A stretch of 37,570 nt of DNA. It comes from an uncultured Oscillospiraceae bacterium. Its GTDB lineage: Bacteria; Bacillota; Clostridia; Oscillospirales; Acutalibacteraceae. The notes beneath the pieces are model-generated. The model saw nothing but the letters and a program-made list of their open reading frames with translations. It was not told the origin of the DNA and ran no database searches. Shown here piece after piece: positions 7,590 through 15,566 of this stretch. The position numbers and the translations under genes were made by a program. The stretch covers positions 1 to 37,570 of the forward strand of contig CAUGOD010000028.1 in the NCBI GenBank assembly GCA_959601025.1. Reading direction: 5' to 3'. Position 1 is the first letter of the stretch. Each line of letters begins with the position of its first letter.

Positions 7590-7614
7590 CCGGCCGGAAA
7601 ACGCTTCCGGCCGG
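7590..7614 (-). terminator. Terminator behind asnB
   Basis: CCGGCCGGAA (7590-7599) and TTCCGGCCGG (7605-7614) are perfect 10-bp arms with loop AACGC. On the minus strand the stem is followed by CGCTATTTTATAT, a moderately U-rich tail. It lies 75 bp past the asnB stop. 7520-7585 holds nothing else recognisable. Confidence 0.7.
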
Positions 7615-7688
7615 TATCTCTATGCAGGGGAGGATGCTCCGGGGATTCCCGGCCCCGCTGCCGCAGCGCCGAAACCGGCTGGGGAAGC

Positions 7689-9590
7689 TCAGCGAGAATT
7701 TGCCGTTGGCTGCCCGGCTTGCGAGGGCGCTTGTTCCTCTCCGAAGTACACCCCGTACCAGATCAGGAACATATAGATCGTCCATATTTTCCGGCTGTTG
7801 TCCTTTTTTCCCTGATAATGCTGGTCGAGGAATTTTAGCAGCTCCCCCGTATGGAAAAAGCGTTCGGCGGCGGGAGAGGTGAAGGCGTCCCTGACCCGGT
7901 TATAATAGACCTCCTGCCGCAGCCAGACCCGGATAGGCACCGGAAAGCCAAGCTTCGGCTTGCTCGCGGCCTCGTCCGGAATATGCCGCATGGCGGCGCG
8001 GCGCATGGCGTATTTGGTGGTGCCGCCCGCGATGCGGTGCTTGACCGGGATGCGGGACGCCACCTCGAACACCTCTTTGTCCAGGAAGGGGACCCGCAGT
8101 TCCAGCGAATGGGCCATGCTCATCCGGTCGGCCTTCAGCAGGATATCGCCCACCATCCAGCGATTGATGTCCAGATACTGCATCCGGGTCACGTCGTCCT
8201 GTCCCTTGCAGCGTTCATAAAACTCGGCGGTTTTGGCCGCCGGGTCGGTGGCCGGGATATTTCTGAGCAGGCGGGCTTTTTCTTTCTGACCGAACATGTA
8301 GGCGTTCCCGATAAAGCGTTCCTCCAGCGTTTTGCTGCCCCGGATGAGGAAGGACTTTCCCTTGAAGTCGGGCAGATGGGAAACAAAAGCCGCCGCCCCC
8401 TTCCGCAGCCAGCGGGGGAGCTTCTGGTATTTCCGCAGGGAGAAGGGCTCGTGGTAAATGCGGTAGCCGCCGAACAGCTCGTCCGCTCCTTCGCCCGAAA
8501 GCACCACCTTCACGTGCTCTGCCGCCAGCTTGGAGACGAAATACAGAGCGATGCAGGAGGGATCGGCCAGCGGCTGGTCGAGGTGGTACTGAACGGCGGG
8601 CAGGGAATCCCAGTATTCCTGCTCGCTGATGATATGCGTATAATGCTCAATGCCGACGGTTTCCGCCAATGCGGCGGCGTAGCTGCTTTCGTTGTAGTGC
8701 TGCCCGTTGTCGAAGCCGACGGTGAACGCCTTCTGCCCGCCGAAGTAGCTGGCGACATAGCTGGAATCCACCCCGCTGGAAAGAAAGCAGCCGACCTCCA
8801 CATCGCTGATCCGGTGGGCTTCCACCGAGTCGGTGAACACGCGGTCGATCTCATCCACCGCCTGGTCGAGGGTCATGCTTTCGTCCGGGTGGAATACCGG
8901 CTCCCAGTACCGGTGCTCGCTTACCTCGCCGTCCCGGTACCAGAGATAATGGGCGGGGCGCAGGCAATATACATTTTTGAAAAAGGTTTCCCGCGGGACG
9001 GAATATTGGAAGGACAGGTAGCCGTCCAACGCGTCCTCGTTGAATTCCTTCACGAAATCCGGATGCTTCAGCAGACATTTGATTTCACTGGCCCAGAGCA
9101 GACGACCGTCGGGGAGCAGGGAATAATGCATGGGCTTGATGCCAAAATAATCCCTTGCGATGAAAAGCGAATGCTCCTTGGTATTCCAGATCACGAAGGC
9201 GAACATTCCCCGCAGGCGGGGAAGAAGCGCCTCTTTCCACTCTTCAAAGCCGTGGAGCAGTACCTCGCTATCGGTTTCGGTGGCGAAAACGTGCCCCTTT
9301 TCCTGAAGCTCAGCCCGCAGCGCCCGGTAATTGTAGATTTCGCCGTTGAACATCAGCACCAGCGTTTTATCCTCGTTGTACAGCGGCTGGCTGCCGCCGT
9401 CCAGGTCAATGATGCTCAGCCGGCGGAAGCCCATGGCGACGCTGTCGTCCATTCCTTCGCCGGCGAGATAATAGCCTTCGGAGTCCGGGCCGCGATGGGT
9501 GATCTGCGCCGCCATTTCCCGCAGCACGTCCTCCCGCAGGAACTCGTTCCGGTTGACAATCTGGCCCGTGAATCCGCAAAATCCGCACAT
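7689..9590 (-). CDS. asnB: Asparagine synthase (glutamine-hydrolysing)
   Basis: The protein has 633 residues, usual for AsnB. The start is the ATG at 9590, because class II glutamine amidotransferases need the catalytic cysteine as residue 2 after Met removal (MCGFCGF); an in-frame ATG two codons earlier is excluded for that reason. The N-terminal Ntn domain shows THRGPDSEG and FNGEIYN; the C-terminal synthetase domain shows the PP-loop SSGVDSS and SGEGADELFGGY. The enzyme makes asparagine from aspartate, glutamine and ATP. The gene is monocistronic with its own promoter and terminator, and is divergent from the phosphohexomutase gene. Confidence 0.96.
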   Translation of the reverse strand: MCGFCGFTGQIVNRNEFLREDVLREMAAQITHRGPDSEGYYLAGEGMDDSVAMGFRRLSIIDLDGGSQPLYNEDKTLVLMFNGEIYNYRALRAELQEKGHVFATETDSEVLLHGFEEWKEALLPRLRGMFAFVIWNTKEHSLFIARDYFGIKPMHYSLLPDGRLLWASEIKCLLKHPDFVKEFNEDALDGYLSFQYSVPRETFFKNVYCLRPAHYLWYRDGEVSEHRYWEPVFHPDESMTLDQAVDEIDRVFTDSVEAHRISDVEVGCFLSSGVDSSYVASYFGGQKAFTVGFDNGQHYNESSYAAALAETVGIEHYTHIISEQEYWDSLPAVQYHLDQPLADPSCIALYFVSKLAAEHVKVVLSGEGADELFGGYRIYHEPFSLRKYQKLPRWLRKGAAAFVSHLPDFKGKSFLIRGSKTLEERFIGNAYMFGQKEKARLLRNIPATDPAAKTAEFYERCKGQDDVTRMQYLDINRWMVGDILLKADRMSMAHSLELRVPFLDKEVFEVASRIPVKHRIAGGTTKYAMRRAAMRHIPDEAASKPKLGFPVPIRVWLRQEVYYNRVRDAFTSPAAERFFHTGELLKFLDQHYQGKKDNSRKIWTIYMFLIWYGVYFGEEQAPSQAGQPTANSR

Positions 9591-9654
9591 GTACATCCAG
9601 CCTTTCCGCCGGCGCAGGCTTCTCCCGCTGCCGTATCCCTGTTTCTGTCTTGTT

Positions 9655-9683
9655 AGTATACCAGATTTTTCACCATATTCCAA
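9655..9683 (-). promoter_or_regulatory. asnB promoter
   Basis: On the minus strand TTGGAA (9683-9678), a 17-base spacer and TATACT (9660-9655) precede asnB by 65 bp. The spacing and -10 are good; the -35 is moderate. Confidence 0.65.
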
Positions 9684-9765
9684 TTCCCCGTTGAAAATTT
9701 GCAGGAAGATGGCGGACGGTCTCCGGAAAAATGAAAATACTCCGCTGTTTCGACGGTTTACCGCC

Positions 9766-9795
9766 TTGAAATGCTGCGGGAATAAATGGTATAAT
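9766..9795 (+). promoter_or_regulatory. Phosphohexomutase gene promoter, extended -10
   Basis: TTGAAA (9766-9771), an 18-base spacer and TATAAT (9790-9795) with an upstream TG (TGGTATAAT). It leaves a leader of about 220 bases before the start codon at 10020. Confidence 0.75.
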
Positions 9796-10019
9796 GTCGG
9801 CAGGGAGAAATGCGACAGCATTTCTCGATTGCGCCGCCGGAAAAGGCCGGCAGAGAATCCAGCCGGGCGGCGCTAGAGTATTCTGTCATTCATTAGGCGC
9901 CGCCAATTAAGGCGAGCACAGAAGCGTTCGGCGGTTTCTTCCTGTGAGGCAGGAAAACGCCGCCGGTGGGAGTTTTCTCAAGATTTATCCCTGTCCGGCA
10001 GGGGAAAGGATGGTCAATT
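9796..10019 (+). promoter_or_regulatory. Long structured 5' leader of the phosphohexomutase gene
   Basis: Between promoter and gene lie several stems: GAGAAATGC/GCATTTCTC with loop GACA near 9805-9826; GGCGGCGC/GCGCCGCC (9866-9904); an imperfect stem 9930-9964 closed by GGCGG/CCGCC with TTCCTG/CAGGAA; and CCCTG/CAGGG just before the AAAGGA ribosome binding site. This could be an attenuator or an RNA regulatory element, but I do not recognise a known riboswitch class. Part of it (9829-9904) is a copy of a dispersed repeat. Confidence 0.45.
9829..9904 (+). repeat. Dispersed intergenic repeat, copy A
   Basis: It starts TTGCGCCGC and contains GCCGGCA, AGAAT and the stem GGCGGCGC (9866-9873) / GCGCCGCC (9897-9904) with a 23-nt loop. 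It aligns over its full length with the copy at 15190-15265, where the two arms are identical and the loop has the same length but a different sequence. Confidence 0.65.
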
Positions 10020-11747
10020 ATGATCGACAGCGCACTCTCTCAGAAATATACCCTATGGCTTCAGAACGCTTCGGAGGATCCCGACCTGCTCGCGGAGCTT
10101 CGCAGTGTGGAGGGAGACGAGGAGCAGATCAGCGACCGGTTCTATCGCGAGCTGGAATTCGGTACCGGCGGCCTGCGCGGCGTGATCGGCGCGGGGGATA
10201 ACCGGATGAATATCTATACCGTCCGCAAGGCGACGCAGGGACTGGCCGATTACCTCAACGCCCGGTACCCGTCCTCCGCCGTAGCGATTTCGTTCGATTC
10301 CCGGATCAAGTCCGACCGGTTTGCCCGTGAGGCGGCCCGTGTTCTGGCGGGAAACGGAATTCAGGTACACATTTTCCCCCAGCTGGAGCCTACGCCGGTG
10401 CTTTCCTTCGCTGTGCGGGAGCTGCACTGCCAGTCCGGCATCATGGTGACGGCCAGCCACAATCCCTCCAAGTACAACGGTTATAAATGCTACGGCGCGG
10501 ACGGCTGCCAGATGACCGACCGCGACGCCAACGAGGTGACTGCCTGCATCCGCAAGGTGGATATCTTTAACGACGTGCGCGTCGCCGACTATGAGGAGGC
10601 GAGGGCGGACGGACGAATCCAGGAAATCCCGGATTCCCTTGTGCGCCGCTTTCTGGATCGGGTGGAAGGACAGCAGGTCAACCCCGGCCTCTGCCGCGAG
10701 ACGCCGCTCAGCGTCGTCTATACCCCCCTCAACGGGACGGGCAACAAGCCGGTACGGGAAATCCTTCGCCGGATCGGGGTAGATAAAGTGACGGTCGTAC
10801 CGGAGCAGGAGCTGCCCGACGGCAATTTCCCGACCGCGCCCTATCCGAACCCGGAAATCCGGCAGGCGTTTGAATGTGCGCTGAAGCTGGCGGAAACGGA
10901 ACGGCCCGAGCTGCTCCTCGCCACCGACCCCGACTGCGACCGGGTGGGCATCGCCGTCCGGAATGAGGGCGGCGAGTATGTCCTGATGACCGGCAACGAG
11001 GTGGGCTGCCTGCTGTTGAATTATATTCTGTCCTGCCGTTCGGCGCAGGGGAACCTGCCGGCGGACCCGGTGGTGGTGAAAACCATCGTCACTTCCGACC
11101 TTGCAGCCCGGATCGCGGAAAAATACGGGTGCACGCTTGTCGAGGTGCTGACCGGCTTCAAATACATCGGCGAGCAGATCGGCCTGCTGGAAAAGGAGGG
11201 GCATGCCGAGCGGTATGTTTTCGGGTTTGAGGAAAGCTATGGTTATCTTTCCGGCTCCTATGTGCGGGATAAGGACGCGGTGGTCGCTTCCATGCTGATC
11301 TGCGAAATGGCCGCCTATTATAAAAAGCAGGGCAGGACGCTGCTCCAGGTACTGGATTCCCTGTATGCCGAGCACGGCGTGTTCTCCCACACCCAGGTCA
11401 ACGCCGCGTTCGAGGGCGAAGAGGGGATGGAGACCATGCAGGCCCTGATGACCTCCCTGCGGACGAACCGTCCGGCGGAGATTGCCGGGCTGCGGGTGTG
11501 CTCCTTCGCCGATTATCTCGAGTCGATCCGGCTGGACGTGACGTCCGGAAAAACGGAGACCATTACTTTGCCGAAATCCAACGTCCTCTCCTTCGGACTG
11601 GAGGGCGGCGCGAGCGTGATCGTGCGGCCTTCGGGCACCGAACCGAAGATCAAGGCCTATATCACCGCGACCGGCGCGGACCGCGCCGCCGCCGGAGAGA
11701 TGGCAAAACGCCTGACCGAAGCGGCAAAAGCCCTGCTGAAGGCGTAA
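10020..11747 (+). CDS. pgcA: Phosphohexomutase (alpha-phosphoglucomutase/phosphomannomutase)
   Basis: The protein has 575 residues from the ATG at 10020 with AAAGGA about nine bases upstream. All four signature loops of the alpha-D-phosphohexomutase family are present: the phosphoserine loop TASHNP (Ser146), the metal loop DPDCDR (Asp303/305/307), the sugar loop GFEESYGY and the phosphate loop RPSGTEPKIK. Length and motifs match Firmicutes PgcA-type enzymes, which interconvert glucose-1-phosphate and glucose-6-phosphate in glycogen, UDP-glucose and teichoic acid metabolism. Mannose-phosphate activity cannot be excluded. The gene is monocistronic, divergent from asnB and followed by a terminator. 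The nearby HAD phosphatase and galM point to a sugar-metabolism neighbourhood. Confidence 0.93.
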   Translation: MIDSALSQKYTLWLQNASEDPDLLAELRSVEGDEEQISDRFYRELEFGTGGLRGVIGAGDNRMNIYTVRKATQGLADYLNARYPSSAVAISFDSRIKSDRFAREAARVLAGNGIQVHIFPQLEPTPVLSFAVRELHCQSGIMVTASHNPSKYNGYKCYGADGCQMTDRDANEVTACIRKVDIFNDVRVADYEEARADGRIQEIPDSLVRRFLDRVEGQQVNPGLCRETPLSVVYTPLNGTGNKPVREILRRIGVDKVTVVPEQELPDGNFPTAPYPNPEIRQAFECALKLAETERPELLLATDPDCDRVGIAVRNEGGEYVLMTGNEVGCLLLNYILSCRSAQGNLPADPVVVKTIVTSDLAARIAEKYGCTLVEVLTGFKYIGEQIGLLEKEGHAERYVFGFEESYGYLSGSYVRDKDAVVASMLICEMAAYYKKQGRTLLQVLDSLYAEHGVFSHTQVNAAFEGEEGMETMQALMTSLRTNRPAEIAGLRVCSFADYLESIRLDVTSGKTETITLPKSNVLSFGLEGGASVIVRPSGTEPKIKAYITATGADRAAAGEMAKRLTEAAKALLKA

Positions 11748-11767
11748 GAAGACGTAAAAATATAAGA

Positions 11768-11807
11768 AAAAACCGACCGCGGGATGGATATTCCACGGTC
11801 GGTTTTT
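11768..11807 (+). terminator. Intrinsic terminator behind the phosphohexomutase gene
   Basis: AAAAACCGACCG (11768-11779) pairs with CGGTCGGTTTTT (11796-11807) over a 16-nt loop, with the T run closing the stem. It lies 20 bp past the stop codon. Confidence 0.88.
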
Positions 11808-11965
11808 GTCTGTCCGGACACAATCAGGCCTTGCTATAGAATTCCTCCACCGCCGCGCCGATCTGGTATTTCTCTCCTTAATCCCGCTTCGTTAGGTCCC
11901 CGCCTGCCGTTTTCCGGCCAAGCGATGGAGACGTCTCCGGATTTGTCATGCCAGAGGAAATTGTA

Positions 11966-11989
11966 CCGCCAACACGGCCGTGTTGGCGG
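11966..11989. repeat. 24-bp perfect palindrome
   Basis: CCGCCAACACGG followed directly by CCGTGTTGGCGG forms a palindrome without a central gap. A shorter perfect palindrome (GGAGACGTCTCC, 11927-11938) precedes it. Both lie in the 360-bp space between the mutase and the HAD gene, 44 bp before the next -35 box. No T tract follows, so a binding site is more likely than a terminator. 11808-11926 holds no gene I can support. Confidence 0.5.
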
Positions 11990-12032
11990 ATTTCGGCGTT
12001 TCCGGAATATCCTGTGCTGAAACATTGCCCTC

Positions 12033-12061
12033 TTGATCGTTATGATTTATTCGGCTATAAT
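12033..12061 (+). promoter_or_regulatory. Promoter of the HAD phosphatase-galM operon
   Basis: TTGATC (12033-12038), exactly 17 bases, then TATAAT (12056-12061). It rules out longer reading frames of the next gene that would begin at or before the promoter. Confidence 0.8.
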
Positions 12062-12110
12062 TATTTTATTCAAAGGAAATCTTGCAAAAATCAGAGGAAG
12101 GTTGTGCGGC

Positions 12111-12653
12111 ATGCAGCGGATGCGGGCAGTGTTTATCGATCGGGACGGAACGATGGGCGGGGAACACACCATCGAATACCCGCAGGACTATCGGCCCTTT
12201 CCCGGCACGGCGGAAGCGTTCGCTCTGCTGAACGCCCATGGCTACGCGCCCATGGTTTTCACCAACCAGTCCTGCATCGCCCGCGGCAAGGACGGCGGCT
12301 ATGATTTCGGCGCGGAATTTGCCGCGATCGGCGCGGCGGACTGGTTCCTCTGCCCGCACGATGCACCGGATCACTGCTCCTGCCGGAAGCCGGAGCCCGG
12401 GCTGTTGTACCAGGCGCGGGATAAATACGGGCTGGAGCTTTCCGAATGTATCGTCATCGGGGATCGCTGGAGCGATATGGTCGCCGGCGGCCGGGCGGGA
12501 TGCCGGCTGATCCTGGTTCGAACCGGGCGCGGGAACGACGCGTTGGCGGAAGACCGGGAGAAATGGGCGGAATACCAGCCGGAGCTGGTGGCCGATACGC
12601 TTCTGGATGCGGCCCGCTGGCTGTGCCGGCAAACCGGCGGAGCGGATGAATGA
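12111..12653 (+). CDS. HAD-IIIA phosphatase (GmhB/HisB-N type)
   Basis: The protein has 180 residues from the ATG at 12111, preceded by GAGGAAGG; the promoter at 12033-12061 makes earlier starts unlikely. HAD motif I is FIDRDGT (nucleophile Asp10, acid/base Asp12), motif II is VFTNQS, motif III is the Lys in RKPEPG and motif IV is GDRWSDM. The loop CPHDAPDHCSC is the CxH...CxC zinc site of D-glycero-D-manno-heptose bisphosphatase and histidinol-phosphatase relatives. The true substrate, probably a sugar or histidinol phosphate, cannot be told from sequence. It is followed after 43 bp by galM, likely in one operon. Confidence 0.85.
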   Translation: MQRMRAVFIDRDGTMGGEHTIEYPQDYRPFPGTAEAFALLNAHGYAPMVFTNQSCIARGKDGGYDFGAEFAAIGAADWFLCPHDAPDHCSCRKPEPGLLYQARDKYGLELSECIVIGDRWSDMVAGGRAGCRLILVRTGRGNDALAEDREKWAEYQPELVADTLLDAARWLCRQTGGADE

Positions 12654-12696
12654 GTAAGGAAAATGGTCTAAAGACAAAAGAGGGAGTGGAAACGGC

Positions 12697-13752
12697 ATGG
12701 AGCAAAACGTACAGCAGGCATGCAGGATATATGGGGAGGCATGGGGCGCTGTTGACGGCGTTGAGGTGAAGCGGTTTGTTTTGCAAAACGGGAAGCTGCG
12801 CGCCGCCGTGCTGTCCTACGGCGCGACCCTGCAGATGCTGGAATACGCCGGGAAGGACCGGATACTGGGATACGATTCGCTGGCGGGGTATCTCGGCGGC
12901 GAATCGTATCAGGGAGCGGCGGTCGGCCGGTACGCCAACCGGATCGCCGGCGGAAAATTTACCCTGAACGGCCGGGTCTGCGATGTGGGACGGAATGAGA
13001 AAGGGATCGGCCACCTGCACGGCGGCAAGGTCGGCTTTGACAAGCGCCTGTGGACGGCGGAAATCGCGGACGACGGCGCGGAACCGGCCGTTCGCTTTTC
13101 TCTGCACGCCGCCGACGGCGAGGAAGGCTATCCGGGAAATCTGTTCGTGACCCTGACCTATCGCCTTGTGAGAGGGGATACCCTGCGGCTGACCTATACC
13201 GCCGAGTCGGATCAGGATACGGTGGTGAACCTGACCAATCATTCGTACTTTAACCTGAACGGCCGGGAAGGGAGCGATATCCTGGATACCCGGATTCGGA
13301 TCGCCGCGGACTATATCACGCCGGTGGACGATTGCCTGATCCCGACCGGCGAGCTTTTGCCGGTGGAGGGGACTCCCTTCGATTTCCGGGAAGAAAAGGC
13401 GATCGGCCGGGATATCGGCGCGGCGGATGAGCAGCTTCGTCGCGGTCTTGGCTACGACCACAATTTCGTGCTGGGCAGCGACCGGCAGTTCCGTCATGCG
13501 GTATCGGTCTGGTCGCCGGAAGGCGGTGTGCGGATGGACTGCTATACCGATCTGCCCGGCGTGCAGTTCTATACCGCCAATGCGCTTGGGGAGCCGGGCG
13601 GCAAGGGCGGCCGGCCTCTCCGGAAAAACCAGGGCTTCTGTCTGGAAACGCAGTTTTTCCCGGACAGCCCCAATCAGCCGGCGTTTCCCTCTCCGGTGCT
13701 GCGGGCAGGTGAACGATATGAATCCACCACGGAGTATCGCTTCAGCCGCTGA
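12697..13752 (+). CDS. galM: Aldose 1-epimerase (galactose mutarotase)
   Basis: The protein has 351 residues. GalM motifs in order are GRYANRIAGGKF, HLHGG, the catalytic-histidine block TNHSYFNLNG, GYDHNFVL and the C-terminal ETQFFPDSPNQ that carries the catalytic glutamate. The enzyme interconverts alpha and beta anomers of aldoses in the cytoplasm. A GAGGGAG site lies about ten bases upstream of the ATG at 12697. It is the second gene of the operon and is closed by a strong terminator. The N-terminal 20 residues before VDGVEVKRF are less conserved, so a slightly later start is possible. Confidence 0.93.
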   Translation: MEQNVQQACRIYGEAWGAVDGVEVKRFVLQNGKLRAAVLSYGATLQMLEYAGKDRILGYDSLAGYLGGESYQGAAVGRYANRIAGGKFTLNGRVCDVGRNEKGIGHLHGGKVGFDKRLWTAEIADDGAEPAVRFSLHAADGEEGYPGNLFVTLTYRLVRGDTLRLTYTAESDQDTVVNLTNHSYFNLNGREGSDILDTRIRIAADYITPVDDCLIPTGELLPVEGTPFDFREEKAIGRDIGAADEQLRRGLGYDHNFVLGSDRQFRHAVSVWSPEGGVRMDCYTDLPGVQFYTANALGEPGGKGGRPLRKNQGFCLETQFFPDSPNQPAFPSPVLRAGERYESTTEYRFSR

Positions 13753-13850
13753 AAGCCTGCTTCAGGTGAGTCCCACCCATTTTCGGGGCTTTGTTCCCGG
13801 AATACAGAGGAGCGTTTCCCGATTGGGGTACGCGTTCGTTTGAATGGATG

Positions 13851-13897
13851 AAAGGGCTGCCAAGTGATGCCTGACCGCATTACTTGGCAGCCCTTTT
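13851..13897 (+). terminator. Terminator behind galM
   Basis: AAAGGGCTGCCAAGT (13851-13865) and ACTTGGCAGCCCTTT (13882-13896) are perfect 15-bp arms, extended inward by ATGC/GCAT across one G-U pair, and followed by T. It lies about 100 bp past galM. The flanking A and T runs would let it act in both directions. Confidence 0.85.
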
Positions 13898-14022
13898 CCA
13901 CCGGGGAATCAATCATAAACACGGAAACGGGCTACGGAAAACATTCAAAAAATCTTTCTATTTTCTGCGAACGTTTTTCCTTTTTCATCCCTATAATAAA
14001 TACTCCGAAAGGAGGGACGTCC

Positions 14023-14382
14023 GTGAATTGTGTGGGAAATTTTTTCTGGCTGATTTTCGGCGGGCTGGTACTGGCAGTCACCTGGTTTTTGGCGGGACTT
14101 CTTTGTTGCCTGACCATTATCGGTATTCCGTTTGGCCGGCAGTGCTTTAAAATTGCCGGCTTTGTCCTATGTCCGTTCGGACGGGAAATTTCATCCGAAG
14201 GCGGGGTAGGCTCCTGCTTGCTGAACGGACTATGGATTCTGTTGTTCGGCTGGGAATTGGCGGTAACGTCGGTTCTGGTCGGCGCGGCGTACTGCCTGAC
14301 GATCATAGGTATTCCTCTGGGGCTGCAAAGCTTCAAATTAGCGAGACTGGCCATCTGGCCCTTTGGCAGCGATGTTTCCTGA
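14023..14382 (+). CDS. yccF: YccF-family inner membrane protein
   Basis: The protein has 119 residues from the GTG at 14023, which follows AAAGGAGGG by eight bases; the longer open frame from 13864 begins inside the galM terminator and is rejected. Two copies of the YccF (DUF307) unit are visible: a hydrophobic helix, then CLTIIGIPFGRQCFKIAGF with CPFGREI, and again CLTIIGIPLGLQSFKLARL with WPFGSDV. Four membrane helices are predicted. The family is widespread and its function is unknown. It stands alone between two terminated or promoter-separated units. Confidence 0.9.
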   Translation: MNCVGNFFWLIFGGLVLAVTWFLAGLLCCLTIIGIPFGRQCFKIAGFVLCPFGREISSEGGVGSCLLNGLWILLFGWELAVTSVLVGAAYCLTIIGIPLGLQSFKLARLAIWPFGSDVS

Positions 14383-14471
14383 AATGGAAATATATGTTAT
14401 ATATGGACACAAATTCAAGCCGAAATTGTACTATCTTAAAGGGAAATAACAAAAACGTTGAAGATTGTGCA

Positions 14472-14500
14472 ATGACAGATGGCGGCCTGCATGCTATACT
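14472..14500 (+). promoter_or_regulatory. Promoter with flanking direct repeats
   Basis: ATGACA (14472-14477), 17 bases, TATACT (14495-14500). CGTTGAAGAT occurs at 14456-14465 and 14508-14517, and a variant CGCTGAAAAT at 14526-14535, so the promoter is bracketed by a repeated motif that may be a regulator site. Confidence 0.65.
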
Positions 14501-14616
14501 GAAAGAGCGTTGAAGATACTGCAAACGCTGAAAATGCTGTGGAGAAGAGTGAGACCAGGTCGTAGAAAAACGACGGGATGATAGCCGTCTGCAAAGGGGA
14601 AAAGGGGGGACGAGAA

Positions 14617-15156
14617 ATGCGAGGCAGAGGGAGGTCCCTGGCCGGCGTTATCGGCTATGTTTTTTTCCTGCTGACGGGCGCTTACCTGTTAACTGCTGTT
14701 CTGGTTCCCAGCATCGGCGGGCTCCTGCGGTTTGAGTCGCAGGGTCGGTATTCCGCTCCATTGCAGGACGGAGGCTTTATTCTAGCCCTCGCGGCGTCGG
14801 TGGTATGCCTGCTGTTTTTTATGCTGGCGCTGTACACTGGCGTTTCCATGCTTTGCCGGATTGGCCGGCATCTTCCGCTTTGCCGCCGGGACGTGCTGAA
14901 CGCAGGGATCGGAAATCTCGGCTGTGTGCTTCCTTTTCTGATGATCCCCTCTTCGGTTCTGGCGCAGTATCCCCATATGCAGCCAAAGTGGCCGCCCTTG
15001 CCGGCTGTTCTGATCCGGCAGTTCTGTAAGGAAGAGGGCGCCTGTCTCTTCATAAATCTTCTCTTGCTGCTCCTTTTCGCGTTGTCGTTTCTGGGCGCGG
15101 TGATTGCTTTTGCGTGTTATGATCGGAAAGCGGTGCGGTGGACAGATGTAGAATAA
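14617..15156 (+). CDS. Hypothetical four-helix membrane protein
   Basis: I do not recognise this family. The ATG at 14617 is chosen because it follows a GGGGGGA site and begins a basic N terminus (MRGRGRS) before the first helix; the frame is open 13 codons further upstream. The 179-residue protein has four hydrophobic segments at about residues 10-32, 48-75, 95-115 and 145-168, with a Pro-rich polar loop (YPHMQPKWPPLP) between the third and fourth. Basic residues flank the helices. It has its own promoter and no close partner. A transporter subunit or a bacteriocin-immunity-like protein is possible but unsupported. Confidence 0.7.
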   Translation: MRGRGRSLAGVIGYVFFLLTGAYLLTAVLVPSIGGLLRFESQGRYSAPLQDGGFILALAASVVCLLFFMLALYTGVSMLCRIGRHLPLCRRDVLNAGIGNLGCVLPFLMIPSSVLAQYPHMQPKWPPLPAVLIRQFCKEEGACLFINLLLLLLFALSFLGAVIAFACYDRKAVRWTDVE

Positions 15157-15189
15157 TGTCATTGAGGAAAAACACGGAAGCGTTTTTCT

Positions 15190-15265
15190 TTGCGCCGCAA
15201 GCAGTCGCCGGCATAGAATTCGGCTGGGCGGCGCTGTGGAACAATGAAACCGGTCTGGCGCCGCC
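15190..15265 (+). repeat. Dispersed intergenic repeat, copy B
   Basis: TTGCGCCGC at the start, GCCGGCATAGAAT in the middle and the stem GGCGGCGC (15227-15234) / GCGCCGCC (15258-15265) with a 23-nt loop. It matches copy A at 9829-9904 from end to end. Its 5' two thirds also match the minus-strand copy at 23410-23468. A frame through it reads APQAVAGIEFGWAALWN, but no start and ribosome site support a gene. 15266-15398 holds nothing else I recognise apart from an imperfect stem near 15318-15352 (GTGCTTC / GAAGCAC). Confidence 0.65.
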
Positions 15266-15398
15266 GGCGTATGAAAAACTCCGCCGCGTTAATATACCTG
15301 TGATATCTCCATGGTCCGTGCTTCTCCTCCCCTGGGAAGCACGGCCTTTTGTTTTCCTTGGATGATGAACCGCCGTCGCTCGCCCGAAACGGAAAACC

Positions 15399-15461
15399 TA
15401 AGAAAATTTTTGGAAATTTCTAAGGGGAAACCGCTGCATCCTGAGGGAATCGTGTTACAAT
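15399..15461 (+). promoter_or_regulatory. VanR-type autoregulated promoter
   Basis: TAAG half-sites at 15399-15402 and 15421-15424 are 22 bp (two helical turns) apart, with an AT-rich stretch between them. The -10 box TACAAT is at 15456-15461, 35 bp after the second half-site, and there is no consensus -35. This is the layout of a promoter activated by an OmpR/PhoB-type regulator, and it matches the vanY-like promoter. Confidence 0.6.
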
Positions 15462-15566
15462 GTGGTTTAGGAGAAATACGTCTGCGTCCCTCCATGACGC
15501 CGGCCATGCATTTGCATACGGCGAGCCGCCTTCCGACGGATCGCCGCTTAAAAAGGAGGAATCCGG

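Noticed and set aside
7851..9656. 601-codon open frame antisense to asnB
   Set aside because: It mirrors the asnB coding frame in GC-rich DNA, has no ribosome binding site and no recognisable domain.
10053..11390. 445-codon open frame antisense to the phosphohexomutase gene
   Set aside because: It is a shadow of a mutase with all four signature loops, and has no ribosome binding site.
11826..11880. Remnant of a minus-strand gene end (reads EKYQIGAAVEEFYSKA then stop)
   Set aside because: It looks protein-like but is only 17 codons between stops, so a decayed gene cannot be told from chance in GC-rich DNA.
15138..15365. 75-codon frame through repeat copy B sharing APQA..AG.E.G.AALWN with a frame through copy C
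   Set aside because: The shared peptide is explained by the nucleotide repeat; there is no start site and the frames differ completely outside the repeat.
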